Source: Prevotella sp.
Lineage (GTDB): Bacteria > Bacteroidota > Bacteroidia > Bacteroidales > Bacteroidaceae
Reading direction: 5' to 3'
Length of the DNA: 50,695 bases
Assembly: GCA_017428055.1 (NCBI GenBank)
Contig: JAFRRN010000106.1
Coordinates: 1 to 50,695 of the forward strand
This document shows, piece after piece, positions 41,375 to 50,679 of the stretch (its first letter is position 1; the number at the start of each line of letters is the position of its first letter). A model generated the notes under the pieces. The model ran no database searches and was not told the DNA's origin. It was given only the letters and a program-made list of their open reading frames with translations. A program made the position numbers and the translations under genes.

Positions 41375-42412
41375 ATGAATCCCGTTGCTATCCGATTGCT
41401 CAACCAACAGCTTATGGCGTCACAGTTCAGTGACCCCGCTGATGTGGTCTGCTATATGGGAGCCATGCAGGCACAGGAATACCGCATGATGCGATGGGCT
41501 GTGGCGATGCGGACACGTAGGCCTTCATACAAAGCTTTCAAAGAGGCATTCGACAGTGGTCGTGTTATCCGTCTGCATCTGATGCGAGGCACATGGCAGT
41601 TGGTTTCTGCCGATGATTATTGGATGATGATAGACCTTTGCGCACCCAAGGCCATTGCAGTCACCAAAGGGTGGATGAATAGCAACAAGATTTCCATCCC
41701 AGACGATGAATTAATGCGTGTCAGGGACATTCTTGCACAAACGGCATCCGACAAGGGGAGTGCCACGAAAGAAGACTTCATCCAAGTATTGGAAGACCAT
41801 GGCATTCAGATGGATGACCATCGACTTTCGTACCATATTCGCATGGCTGAGATGTCAGGAACGCTCTGTAGTGGAGAGTTGTTGCCCAACAAGGCGACAT
41901 ACACACTCACAGACCAAAAGATAGGCCATAGGGATAGTATAGACAGAGACGAAGCATTGATGCACTTGACCCACAAATACTTCCGAAGCCGTCAACCTGC
42001 CACTTTGGAGGATTTCGTCTGGTGGTCAGGATTGAATATCAGCGATTGCCGAAGAGGGATTGCCCTTTTGGGCGACACCGTTTATCTGGAGAAGTGGAAA
42101 GGGCGCGAGTTCTATATGACAGATGACTGCCGCACGCGGGGATTCCGACGCGGCAAGTTTCTCTTGATTCCTCCCTATGATGAATACCTCATTAGTTACA
42201 AGAGCCGAGACATCGTGCTTCTTCCAGAACACAGACATCATGCCCACAACAATAGTGGTATCTTCCAACCGGTCATTGCCTACGATGGTATGATTTGCGG
42301 CAATTGGGCACCCTTCAAGATTGGTTTGCAAGTGAAATGTTTTAATGGGGATTTTGGCATAGAGGATGTTAAAGATGCCTGGCAATCATATCAAACCTTT
42401 TATACCATATAA
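41375..42412 (+). CDS. Winged-helix protein of the AlkZ/HTH_42 family
   Basis: A 345-aa cytoplasmic protein. The family's QxQ motif is present in GAMQAQEYRMMRWAV, close to the N-terminus, and the VIRLHLMRGTWQLVSADDY phrase and later LIPPYDEYLISYKSR match the HTH_42 winged-helix group. In AlkZ and AlkX these residues line the active site of DNA glycosylases that remove damaged bases or unhook crosslinks. The gene starts 70 bases after the GH2 gene on the same strand; a link to glycan use is not implied. Confidence 0.83.
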   Translation: MNPVAIRLLNQQLMASQFSDPADVVCYMGAMQAQEYRMMRWAVAMRTRRPSYKAFKEAFDSGRVIRLHLMRGTWQLVSADDYWMMIDLCAPKAIAVTKGWMNSNKISIPDDELMRVRDILAQTASDKGSATKEDFIQVLEDHGIQMDDHRLSYHIRMAEMSGTLCSGELLPNKATYTLTDQKIGHRDSIDRDEALMHLTHKYFRSRQPATLEDFVWWSGLNISDCRRGIALLGDTVYLEKWKGREFYMTDDCRTRGFRRGKFLLIPPYDEYLISYKSRDIVLLPEHRHHAHNNSGIFQPVIAYDGMICGNWAPFKIGLQVKCFNGDFGIEDVKDAWQSYQTFYTI

Positions 42413-42483
42413 GATGTTACCGAATTAATACCAATTGGAATAACAAGAGATTTCGTATTCAAAGTAAAATAACCATAACATTT

Positions 42484-42933
42484 ATGAAATATATATTCAT
42501 ATCATCCGTATTGATAGTCTTGCTTTTATGTTCATGCCGAAAAGGTAAAACGGATTTGGTATTGTCCTCGCAAGTGGAAATGCAAGACTCTTTGAGATAT
42601 GGTAAGGAACCACCAACAGTTATTGATAGCATCAACGCCCCGGAGAGTAGTATTACGGCTGAAATGGCATACGAGGCGGTAAGCGACTATTGCCATAGCG
42701 CGTATGACTGGAGCATTGCAGAAGGCAATCCTTCCATGATGTATGTAACGATGGGAGAAGAGACGGAATCTGAATATAAGGTCATATTCCGTAGTTATAC
42801 AGGAGCGTTTGTGTATTTCTATGTAGATAAAGTGAGTGGCGTTACAAGGATGGTAGAGCATGTCCCTGCTATTGGTGTCGAAAACGAGATAGGCAACATA
42901 GATTTGTTTGGAACCCATGGGAACAGCCATTGA
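42484..42933 (+). CDS. Hypothetical lipoprotein
   Basis: A 149-aa protein with a lipoprotein signal: hydrophobic stretch to residue 17, then LLCSC with the lipidated cysteine at 18. The mature part is acidic with a mixed helix-strand domain (residues 55-135) that I do not recognise. It stands alone, followed by a strong hairpin. Confidence 0.7.
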   Translation: MKYIFISSVLIVLLLCSCRKGKTDLVLSSQVEMQDSLRYGKEPPTVIDSINAPESSITAEMAYEAVSDYCHSAYDWSIAEGNPSMMYVTMGEETESEYKVIFRSYTGAFVYFYVDKVSGVTRMVEHVPAIGVENEIGNIDLFGTHGNSH

Positions 42934-43012
42934 CATCCTTCGTGTGATGACTATAATATCAGGTAGTATTAGGTTGATACTGAAGGCTGGAGGATATGAT
43001 AGTATAGAGAAA

Positions 43013-43042
43013 CGAGGATGTGCCATTTTTGACACATCCTCG
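43013..43042. terminator. Hairpin between convergent genes
   Basis: CGAGGATGTG pairs perfectly with CACATCCTCG (ten pairs, ten-base loop) between the lipoprotein gene and the convergent GH5 gene. There is no T-run on either side, so it may act as a transcript-end stabiliser. Nothing else was seen in 42934-43170. Confidence 0.5.
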
Positions 43043-43170
43043 GGTATCCCATATTCCTGCATCAAGCAAGAGGCACACTTTTGTTAGATCTCTTTTGTGC
43101 TGATTTCCGCAGAATTGTAGTTTAATGCTGATTGGTGAATGACCGATTTGGTTTAAAGGGCTATTGGCTG

Positions 43171-45093
43171 TTATTTTGCGAAATAAAAATCGGTAAACCA
43201 AATGGTGCTGTGCCCAGCTCTCACGCTGATGTTCCCAATGGCACTTAGGTCGATGTCTTCCACCGATGCCGAGAGGTAGTTCCACTTGCCATTTTGGATA
43301 GGCATGACCACATCGGCCAACTTCTCTGAACTGTCCTCATTCATGATTTCAATGGTGACTTGGGTGGCATCTGGGGAGAAGACCGTCAGATACACCTTTT
43401 TAGCCCCATTTGCCAAGGTGCTTCCAGCGACCTGCCAGAATCCTGCCTGCCCTGTCCATTGGTCGGTAGCGTCCTCGTCATAAACAGCCTTGGCAACGGT
43501 TGTGCCGTCTATTTCCAGGTTTTCCACCGTGCAACGATACCATCCACCGGGATATTTGTACTCACCGTATGGTATGGGGAATCCATACTTGTCGCTGAAA
43601 ATGGATAGCAACACGTCTGTCTCAGCTGTCGTAGGGGTATTGGGCGCCCCCGTGGGTTCGTTGGTTAATTCCTCAGTTGACCCATACAGAATAATATTAA
43701 CGATGCAGACGACATCGGTCACGTTGATGGCTCCGTCTTCGTTGACATCAGCCAAGTCCAATCTAATCTGTCCACCATTCAAGACATAGTTGACGAGCAG
43801 CACGACATCTGATATGTTCACGCTGCCATCCTCGTTGACATCGCCTTTTATCCTTGCCGTGTAGTCGAAGCTGTCGCCATAGAATCCCTTGGTGATGGAG
43901 CTTACGAGGTCGGGTTGGGTGAACTGTGGCACGGTACGGTCCTCGCCGTCAGAGAGTCCCATCCAATACAAAGTGCAGAACCCATATTGCTTTGCCTTAC
44001 TTACGAAATACTTGGCAAACTCGAGCAAGTTGCTCCTATAGTCGTTGTAATAGTCATTTCCGTCATCAGACGCACCCCATTCCCCGAAGATGACCGGGGC
44101 TTTGCTTCCGAGGTAGGTGTTGAGGTCTGTCATCATCTGGTCAATTTCGTTCTTGGTGTTGTTGATGTTCTCCACATTGAGATAGCTGTGGATTTCAAAC
44201 ATGATATGTCCATCCACTTGGTCTGTGGGCAGGTTCATGTATTTTAGGGGATCCTGCAAATGAGAGTTCCACGTACCCGACCCGCTGCAAGCGGCATAGG
44301 TACACACTGCCAAGTTGCGCTGCGCGTTATTTCCACCCGTGGCACGCACGGTGTTGACGAAAGATTGTGCGTAACTGTTCACTGCATTGTAGGCATCGGT
44401 AGCCACATTGCTGTCATATCCATTGGATGTTCCCATGGAGGAGAAGCACCAAGAGTTGTAACTGTCGAGCATCTCGTTGTACCCCTCGAAAATGAGTTTC
44501 TCGCCATAGTCTTTGAACTGGTTGGCAATTTGTGTCCATATTGCCTCAAAGGTGTCCTTGTTCTTGTTGTAGTTGGACATGTTGGCTTTAATCCAAGAGG
44601 TGTCGTTTGTACCCGTGTCATGATGTACGTTGAGGATGCAATACATTCCCTCGTCAATGACATAGTCCACTACTTCCTTCACCCTTGCCATCCATACCGG
44701 GTCAATTTCCGTTCCGATAGGGTCAGCTTCGGGGTCCCAGGTAAGGTCGTCATTGCTCGATGAGAATTGCATCTTTGCCTCCATGTGAGGATACCATGTC
44801 ACTGGCACCCGAATGGCATTGAATCCCGCCATCTTCATCATGTGGATGAGTTCTCGCGTTGTGACCTTCTGCCCCCATGCCGTCTCGTATGCCGTGGGGC
44901 TTCTGTCGGTCCATTTCTCTATCCACATATTCGTCAAAGAGCCAGAGTTGGATTCTAAGGTGTTTCCCAGATTCCAACCCACTTTCATGTTTGCCACGGC
45001 ATTCGTGGCTGTTTCAAAATCGGCGGCTACGGCTATGTTAGCATACAAAGCCATCACAGCCATCAAAAAAGTAAGTCGTAAGCTTTTCATCAT
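43171..45093 (-). CDS. Secreted GH5 endoglucanase with dockerin-like repeats
   Basis: A 640-aa protein. A signal peptide (about 1-23) leads into a GH5 barrel with the acid/base glutamate in FEGYNEML (E207) and the nucleophile in VIFGEWGASDD (E338). At about 415-470 two dockerin type I repeats appear: GDVNEDGSVNISDVVLLVN and DVNEDGAINVTDVVCIVN, each a calcium-binding loop plus helix. The C-terminal domain (about 500-640) is beta-rich, with GGWYRCTVENLEI and an AGHSTIWFTDFYF ending, and may bind carbohydrate or anchor the enzyme. Substrate is probably beta-glucan or mannan. Confidence 0.9.
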   Translation of the reverse strand: MMKSLRLTFLMAVMALYANIAVAADFETATNAVANMKVGWNLGNTLESNSGSLTNMWIEKWTDRSPTAYETAWGQKVTTRELIHMMKMAGFNAIRVPVTWYPHMEAKMQFSSSNDDLTWDPEADPIGTEIDPVWMARVKEVVDYVIDEGMYCILNVHHDTGTNDTSWIKANMSNYNKNKDTFEAIWTQIANQFKDYGEKLIFEGYNEMLDSYNSWCFSSMGTSNGYDSNVATDAYNAVNSYAQSFVNTVRATGGNNAQRNLAVCTYAACSGSGTWNSHLQDPLKYMNLPTDQVDGHIMFEIHSYLNVENINNTKNEIDQMMTDLNTYLGSKAPVIFGEWGASDDGNDYYNDYRSNLLEFAKYFVSKAKQYGFCTLYWMGLSDGEDRTVPQFTQPDLVSSITKGFYGDSFDYTARIKGDVNEDGSVNISDVVLLVNYVLNGGQIRLDLADVNEDGAINVTDVVCIVNIILYGSTEELTNEPTGAPNTPTTAETDVLLSIFSDKYGFPIPYGEYKYPGGWYRCTVENLEIDGTTVAKAVYDEDATDQWTGQAGFWQVAGSTLANGAKKVYLTVFSPDATQVTIEIMNEDSSEKLADVVMPIQNGKWNYLSASVEDIDLSAIGNISVRAGHSTIWFTDFYFAK

Positions 45094-45173
45094 GTCGTTT
45101 GATAGAAGTGTTTGTTTAGGCTACAAAATTACAAATAAAAAACGATAAGTGGGGAAAAACAGCAAGAAAGTTG

Positions 45174-45233
45174 GGCAACAATGACTTTTCTGGCAAGCTT
45201 GGGATAACCCAAGTCAGGGGATTGTTTGTTGCC
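45174..45233 (-). promoter_or_regulatory. Structured RNA element after the TamL gene
   Basis: On the minus strand GGCAACAA pairs with TTGTTGCC (plus-strand 45226-45233 and 45174-45181), and TGACTT next to it pairs with AAGTCA. Inside, CTTGGG and CCCAAG make a second hairpin. The layered helices lie in the 3' end of the TamL transcript or upstream of the GH5 promoter (TAATTTTG, plus-strand 45124-45131). Function unknown. Confidence 0.4.
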
Positions 45234-45283
45234 TTCAATCGTAGAAATCCCTTGTTTCGGGATATTGCTTTCTGGCTTAGGCA

Positions 45284-47509
45284 TTAGAATGGCAGTCCCA
45301 CGGCAAAGTGGAACGAGAAGTCGCGCGACAAGACGGGGTGTACCACTGCCCAGTGCTCGTGTTCGTTCTCGTATGCGGGGTTGATGGCCTTCATGCCCAT
45401 GTCGAAGCGCAGGATGAAATAGTCGAAGTTGAGTCGGAACCCCAGGCCGTAAGCCACGGCAATCTGCTTATAAAACTCATCGACCTTGAATTGCCCGCCG
45501 GGCTGGTCGGCATAGTTTCGCAACGTCCAGATGTTTCCCGCGTCGATGAATGCCGCCCCGTTGATTTTCCAGAAGAGCTTTGTCCGGTATTCCAAGTTGA
45601 GGTCCAGCTTCACGTCTCCCGTCTGGTTGATGAAGTCTATAACGCCGTGGGAGCCTCGGAACTTGCCGGGTCCCAGCCCCCTCACGCTCCATCCCCTGAC
45701 GGAGTTGGCTCCCCCGGAGAAGTATCTTTTCTCAAAGGGAAGGATGGTGCTGTTGCCGTAAGGGTAGGCGACGCCGACCCCGCCATGTATGGCCAACTGG
45801 TTGTTTTGGTCAAACGCCACGAGCCGTGTATAGTCGAAGTCGAACTTCACGTATTGTGCGTAGGCTATATTAAATAAGGTGTATTGCCCCTTGCTGTTCC
45901 TGCCCTGCCCCAAGAGATACGAGGCACCGTTCAAAAAGTTGCCGGAGGTCTCGATGCTGCTGCGCAAGGCATGTTTGCCGTCGTTGTATGTGACGCTGAA
46001 TCCTGCTTTCATGATAAACAAGTCCTCATAGTTATAACGGAGGATGGCATTGCGGTTGCTCATGCTGTCGAGGTAGTCGTGCTTGAAGGTACCGCTGATC
46101 CATGGCATATACACATAGCTCAAGTCGGGCAGGTCCACGCGGTAGTTGAGGTGTCGTTGCGGGTCGCTCCACCTGTAACGCCACGCAAGCGAGAACACGC
46201 GGCGGTGGAACTCGGGGCGGTTCTGTAAGTCGTATGCCAGCGAGAGCTCCGTCGAGGCCGTGCTGCGCCTACGGAAATCCTTAGACAGGAATGGCACGAG
46301 AAACCGTGGGAACAGCAGTTTTGTCTCCACGCTGTATTCCTCGAAGTTGGCATTCTGGTATCCTTCCAACTTCGTGATGGCCTCAAAGGCGGCGCGGAGC
46401 TGTACACTCAGCACCTCCGACCCGTGGAAGAGGTTGCGGTTCTCGTAGGTCAGCGATGCCGCTGCGCCAAGGTCTCCTGCCGTGTTGGTGCCCTCGGGCT
46501 GGAAAGAGAGCGTGGAGGGCTTGTTCAGTGTCACCTGTATGTCGCAGTCGAGCTGGTTGGAATCGGGTATTTCCCTGAATCGGATGTTGGTGTATTTGAC
46601 GGCCTGTAGCCGTGCGAAGTTATTGTAGGTCTTTTGTAGGTCGGCGCTGCTGAATAGTTTTCCCCCTTGTATGGCGGTGTTGTTCTCCAGCACCTTGCGG
46701 CGCAGGTGTATCTTCTCCCCGTCGCCGCTGGTGAAGTCCACCCGCCTCACCCAATATTGGGGATGGCTTGTCGGGGGCGAGTCGTTGTTGGCGCGATAGG
46801 GTCTGACGTGAAGGGTGACATCCACGCCGTGTCCCTGCCGCGTCGTGTCAGCAGAATACTGGATAAACTCCTTGTGGAAATGGTAATAGCCGTTGCTTGT
46901 CAACAAGGACGTAACGCGCTTCCGTTCTTGGTCGAGGCGGTCCACGGAGAATTGTCCGCCCTCTTCCAATGTGGCTCCCTCGGGGCTTGTCGCCTCCTCT
47001 GCTTCCAAGAGATGCAGGATGTTCGCGTCAGGGATGTCCCTCTTGACGCTGTGGATGAAATAGGGCTTCCCGGGATGGAGGATATAGTCCACCTTGACCT
47101 TCTTCCCCTTCACCTGCGTTTGGATGTCGGTATGGGCTTGCAGGAAGCCGCGGTTGCGCATCGCCGTGGTGAGGTCGAGCATGGTGAGCTGTGCAAGGCG
47201 GGCATCGTAGATCACGGGTGCCTCCCCAACTCCTTGCAAGAAGCGGTTTATCCGCTTCGTCGTATCCGTGCCGGCGAGGGAGTAGACACCGAGCGGTATC
47301 TTCAGCAAAGAAAACCACTTGGAATTGGCCGACTGGCGGATATAGGGTTGCAACGAGCCGGCGTTGACATCCTTTGAGGTGGAAATGATGGAGGTCTTAG
47401 TCAACATATATTCGCCGTCATCGACGAATTTGGTGGCTGAACAGCCAGACAATATCCACGACACGGCGCACAAGGCTATGGACCAAAGGCAGCGTAAAAC
47501 ACATTTCAT
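45284..47509 (-). CDS. Outer-membrane assembly lipoprotein TamL (BamA/TamA family)
   Basis: A 741-aa Omp85-family protein. A lipobox (ILSGC, cysteine 23) replaces the plain signal peptide of TamA, which is the mark of the Bacteroidetes TamL form. POTRA-like repeats fill about 40-350, including DLTTAMRNRGFLQAH and YHFHKEFIQYS. The barrel starts near 370 and holds the lid-loop motif RYFSGGANSVRGW (VRGW). It ends in FSFHFAVGLPF, an aromatic end typical of barrels. Its partner TamB is not in the window. A TACTTTTG -7 element (plus-strand 47515-47522) lies five bases before the start codon, so the message may be leaderless. Confidence 0.9.
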   Translation of the reverse strand: MKCVLRCLWSIALCAVSWILSGCSATKFVDDGEYMLTKTSIISTSKDVNAGSLQPYIRQSANSKWFSLLKIPLGVYSLAGTDTTKRINRFLQGVGEAPVIYDARLAQLTMLDLTTAMRNRGFLQAHTDIQTQVKGKKVKVDYILHPGKPYFIHSVKRDIPDANILHLLEAEEATSPEGATLEEGGQFSVDRLDQERKRVTSLLTSNGYYHFHKEFIQYSADTTRQGHGVDVTLHVRPYRANNDSPPTSHPQYWVRRVDFTSGDGEKIHLRRKVLENNTAIQGGKLFSSADLQKTYNNFARLQAVKYTNIRFREIPDSNQLDCDIQVTLNKPSTLSFQPEGTNTAGDLGAAASLTYENRNLFHGSEVLSVQLRAAFEAITKLEGYQNANFEEYSVETKLLFPRFLVPFLSKDFRRRSTASTELSLAYDLQNRPEFHRRVFSLAWRYRWSDPQRHLNYRVDLPDLSYVYMPWISGTFKHDYLDSMSNRNAILRYNYEDLFIMKAGFSVTYNDGKHALRSSIETSGNFLNGASYLLGQGRNSKGQYTLFNIAYAQYVKFDFDYTRLVAFDQNNQLAIHGGVGVAYPYGNSTILPFEKRYFSGGANSVRGWSVRGLGPGKFRGSHGVIDFINQTGDVKLDLNLEYRTKLFWKINGAAFIDAGNIWTLRNYADQPGGQFKVDEFYKQIAVAYGLGFRLNFDYFILRFDMGMKAINPAYENEHEHWAVVHPVLSRDFSFHFAVGLPF

Positions 47510-47587
47510 CGATGCAAAAGTACATAAAAAAACACAAACTCATTCATCATTGCGGCAAAATTGTTGCATGGAAACGACAGCCCGCCA

Positions 47588-47731
47588 ATGAAAACAGGCT
47601 ATATCTCACATGTAGTGCATCGCTTGGTGGATGAAACAATAAAAGACGGCGATATAATAGACCCACATGCGTATATTGTCCTCGAAGACCTAAACTCCGA
47701 AATGAAACGTGGTTGTCAGAAAACGAAATGA
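47588..47731 (+). pseudogene. Orphan Cas12a RuvC-domain fragment (47 codons)
   Basis: The frame from the ATG at 47588 encodes a 47-aa peptide with KTGYISHVVHRL near its start and YIVLEDLNSEMKRGCQK near its end. In Cas12a the RuvC-II region reads GYxSxVVHxI...IVxEDLNxxFKRGRxK, with the catalytic glutamate of the LEDLN motif (E33 here). The fragment stops where Cas12a continues with VEKQVYQKFE. Nothing resembling the other parts of Cas12a, Cas1, Cas2 or a repeat-spacer array was seen within the window. It is most likely a relic left by recombination or transposition; an IS605-type TnpB relic is a less good match. Confidence 0.7.
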
Positions 47732-47733
47732 CA

Positions 47734-47770
47734 AATGGTTAGGGTAAGCATCTCCCTAACCATTTTTCTT
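47734..47770. terminator. Bidirectional terminator
   Basis: AATGGTTAGGG pairs perfectly with CCCTAACCATT (11 pairs, nine-base loop), followed on the plus strand by TTTCTT. It separates the Cas12a fragment from the convergent 115-aa gene. Confidence 0.75.
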
Positions 47771-47785
47771 ATCCATCCGTATAAG

Positions 47786-48133
47786 TCAAGATGACAGAAC
47801 TAAAGACTTGTCTTTCTTGAGATAACCCTTACATTTGCATTCCTCGCAAGGCACATGCAAATGATACGGCATGTTATCACCATATAGCCAACCACAGACA
47901 TGGCATTTCCGCCTATCCATTGCCAACATACAAGAATAAACATACTGCTTAACCGTCCCCTTACCTTCGCATTTAGGGCAAACGATGACCTTCGTGCTAT
48001 CTATCACGACATCCGCTTTCCGCCTCTCTTGCAGGGCAACCGTCATGGATGTGTCCTTTCGCATGGTCTGTTGGGCATATAGGCCATGCGAAAGAAGAAC
48101 ACAAACTATCAATAGAAAAGGCCTTTTACACAT
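47786..48133 (-). CDS. Secreted cysteine-rich zinc-finger-like protein
   Basis: A 115-aa protein with a signal peptide (about 1-20, ending YAQQ). Four CxxC-type pairs follow: CPKCEGKGTV, CHVCGW, and CEECKCKGY, resembling half of the DnaJ cysteine-rich CxxCxGxG domain. It lies 18 bases downstream of the WG-repeat gene, which ends in the same kind of motif, so they are likely co-transcribed and related. Exported metal-binding or redox role is possible; function unknown. Confidence 0.65.
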   Translation of the reverse strand: MCKRPFLLIVCVLLSHGLYAQQTMRKDTSMTVALQERRKADVVIDSTKVIVCPKCEGKGTVKQYVYSCMLAMDRRKCHVCGWLYGDNMPYHLHVPCEECKCKGYLKKDKSLVLSS

Positions 48134-48151
48134 TTTATTATAATGACTTTA

Positions 48152-49013
48152 TTACCTATATACCGTATAGTATCGACCACCTTGACCAGAGCAACTCGAA
48201 CACTTTCCTCTTCCGCCGCAACGCCAGCAGCTTTTCAGACTATTACCTATGTATTTCGTTCCAGACCCAGCACAATCCGGACATGTACCTGATCCCCAAC
48301 AAACGGTACATTGTACCCACTCCTGTACAGGCACAGGGTCACGATGATGCTCCACGACAACCGTTGTCGTCTTGTTTTCCGATTGTTTGTTGGATGAAGA
48401 AGACGATGTCGTGTTTGTTGTGGTTGTTGATTTACCAGAGGAAGTTGATGATGCTGTTGTTGACGTGCTTGATGCAATTTTTATCTTCGACACTTGTTGC
48501 CCTAATTGGTTGCATTCTCCCTTATAGCCATCCATCTCGTATGGGAATCGCTTGGTGAATGACACATAGTCGCCAATTTTGATATAACCACGATCTGTTG
48601 GAATGATGACCTTGCCAGCATAGTTCATCACTCCCCAGAATCCATTGATCTTAAAGCGAAGAAATCCTGCACCCGCTTGCTCCAATGCATCCATCTCAGG
48701 AGCGATAATCTGTTTGCCCTCTGCATCCGTCAAGCCATAGCGCCCACCTTTACTCACCTTGAAATATTTTGTTCCATTATTAGTTATTTCCGCGACATCA
48801 GAGTAGCCACCATCACTTTTGATGTCATATTGTGTAGGAGGTCGTTTTGTCATAGATCGTTCACGTCCCTGCATGTCGCAGATACCATGATATCTGCCTT
48901 TAGTAACATAAAATGATTTAGTGTTCTTGTCGTAATTGCCAATTGACGAATATCCTCGACTTGGAGAAATGACTTCTTTACCATTGGCAGTAATGATGCC
49001 ATAACTATAATTC
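48152..49013 (-). pseudogene. WG-repeat protein with DnaJ-like cysteine domain, cut by an IS
   Basis: The remaining coding part has WG-type repeats (YSYGIITANGKEVISP, GRYGLTDAEGKQIIAPE, GFWGVMNYAGKVIIP), a serine-threonine linker (about 190-225), then a cysteine-rich end with CTVCWGSGTCPDCAGSG and CWRCGGRGKCSSCSGQG. The only in-frame start, a GTG at 49036, lies inside the inserted element, so the true N-terminus, probably with a signal peptide, was removed. The frame itself is intact, so the insertion may be recent. Confidence 0.75.
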
Positions 49014-49029
49014 TCCTGACTTCGTCGAT
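49014..49029 (+). repeat. Left terminal inverted repeat of the IS
   Basis: TCCTGACTTCGTCGAT, the exact reverse complement of 50680-50695. Confidence 0.9.
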
Positions 49030-49032
49030 GCG

Positions 49033-50580
49033 TCACCCAAAACGCCTCACCAGTTTTTCTAAGTCGAAAAGTGGCTGTATAATCTTCTGCTCATCTGTCA
49101 GGAATAATGTTCTTCTCTCAGTTCCTGTAACTCCTTCAGTTTTTATGTCAATGCTGATGATGGTCTTAGCGATGTCAATAACCTTGTCAACACTCAGTCC
49201 AATACCGCTGAGCTTGATGATCCGTTCCAGTTCCTTATAGACTTTGTATGCCACGAAACAGATACAGATGTGAGCTTCAATCCTCCGCTCCGTGAAGTGG
49301 AACATCGGGCGCATCTCCAGGTTGCCTTTGCTGATTCTGAATGCCCGCTCCACAACCCACAGACCGTGATACTGGGTGATAACCTCATCAGCCGCAAGCT
49401 CCGTGTTGGTGATGTATCCCTTGAGCCCGTCCCACCGCTCATCCTCTGCAATCTTCTCCGGATTGATGCGTACCTGTACGTCCTTGCTGATTTCAAGGAA
49501 CTTGTTGTACCCTCGTCTGTTGACGTTTGCCTTGGTGAGAATTCCGGATTTGTACGATTTCTCCAGTCTCTCCACGCCCTTGTCCCTGTTCTTCGCATCG
49601 TTGGAAGCCCTGCTGGAAGAATAGCCCACAATGAGTCTGTCGCCATTTGATCGCAGACACTCGTATTCCACACCGTCCTTCTTCTCCAGAGATAATATCC
49701 AATCTTTTGTGGCCGAGTCTTCAGACTTTATCCTTGCTCCTATGATATACTTGTAACCAGCCGAACGGAGCAGCTTCACGTTCTTCCCGCTCATCAGTCC
49801 GGAATCGGCAACGACGACAAAGTCCTTCAGGGAGAAGCGGTGCACGAAGTCATCAATGATTGGTATCATCGTATAGCCCTCATACTGGCTGCCGTTGAAA
49901 ATAGAATAGGACAGCGGGTAGCCGTCCTGGCTGACCAGCAGCCCTAGCACTACCTGGGCCTCACTCGTCTTGCCGTCCTTCGAGAATCCTGCCTGGCGCA
50001 TGTCATCCTTAGGAGCCGTCTCAAAGTACAGCGTAGTCACGTCATAGAACAACAGGCCGATGCTGCCGCCAAGGATCTGCCGTGTATGGGCGATGCTTAT
50101 CTGCTGCACACGCTCCATCTGACGATTATAAAGCTTGTCCATGTAGCGATAGATACGGCTCAGATGGACATCCTCCTTATAATATGAGCGGAGATAGGCC
50201 GTCGTGGCAAGTTTACTTGCCGGCTGACAAATGCGGGCTATCACCAGATGGCGGAGAATCTCATCCTGAATCTGGCTGAAACCTACAAGGTCATAGACTT
50301 GTGACAGCAGCATATATGTGCCGTTGATGGAGGCACTCTCTATCCGGCCTACAAACTGATCAATGTCCGACTCTTGGCTGACAGACTCGCCATCAAAGTC
50401 TATCTGCCTCTGGCCCGCGTATCGACGTATCCAGCCATTAGCCTGACGCACCAGGGCATTTAACTCTGCTTCTGTATGAGCGACGCCGAACTGCCTGATT
50501 TCCCAAAAGCGGCCTCTGCTCTTGTCGACAACGGCAACACTGACAGAGCCTGAGCGATTCTTCTTTTTGCGTACAAACAT
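49033..50580 (-). CDS. IS1634/IS4-like DDE transposase
   Basis: A 515-aa transposase from the ATG at 50580; a longer frame to 50622 would overlap the promoter. The DDE residues are visible: first aspartate in LLFYDVTTLYFET, second in VVVADSGLMSGKN, and the glutamate in GLWVVERAFRISKGNLEMRP, with the YREK-like R and K after it. The N-terminus is basic and helical, likely binding the ends. It would cut and rejoin the element at its inverted repeats. All catalytic motifs are intact. A TACCTTTG -7 element (plus-strand 50585-50592) lies just upstream, so translation starts near the transcript end. Confidence 0.92.
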   Translation of the reverse strand: MFVRKKKNRSGSVSVAVVDKSRGRFWEIRQFGVAHTEAELNALVRQANGWIRRYAGQRQIDFDGESVSQESDIDQFVGRIESASINGTYMLLSQVYDLVGFSQIQDEILRHLVIARICQPASKLATTAYLRSYYKEDVHLSRIYRYMDKLYNRQMERVQQISIAHTRQILGGSIGLLFYDVTTLYFETAPKDDMRQAGFSKDGKTSEAQVVLGLLVSQDGYPLSYSIFNGSQYEGYTMIPIIDDFVHRFSLKDFVVVADSGLMSGKNVKLLRSAGYKYIIGARIKSEDSATKDWILSLEKKDGVEYECLRSNGDRLIVGYSSSRASNDAKNRDKGVERLEKSYKSGILTKANVNRRGYNKFLEISKDVQVRINPEKIAEDERWDGLKGYITNTELAADEVITQYHGLWVVERAFRISKGNLEMRPMFHFTERRIEAHICICFVAYKVYKELERIIKLSGIGLSVDKVIDIAKTIISIDIKTEGVTGTERRTLFLTDEQKIIQPLFDLEKLVRRFG

Positions 50581-50679
50581 GCTGCAAAGGTACACAAAAA
50601 ATGCTTGCGTCACCCAAATCACCCTAAAATCTAATCATAACTGTCTGATTATCAATTACCTATTTTTTTAATATGAAAA

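Noticed and set aside
34681-45093. Complete polysaccharide utilisation locus
   Set aside because: There is no SusC/SusD-like pair and no sensor or regulator among the glycosidase genes.
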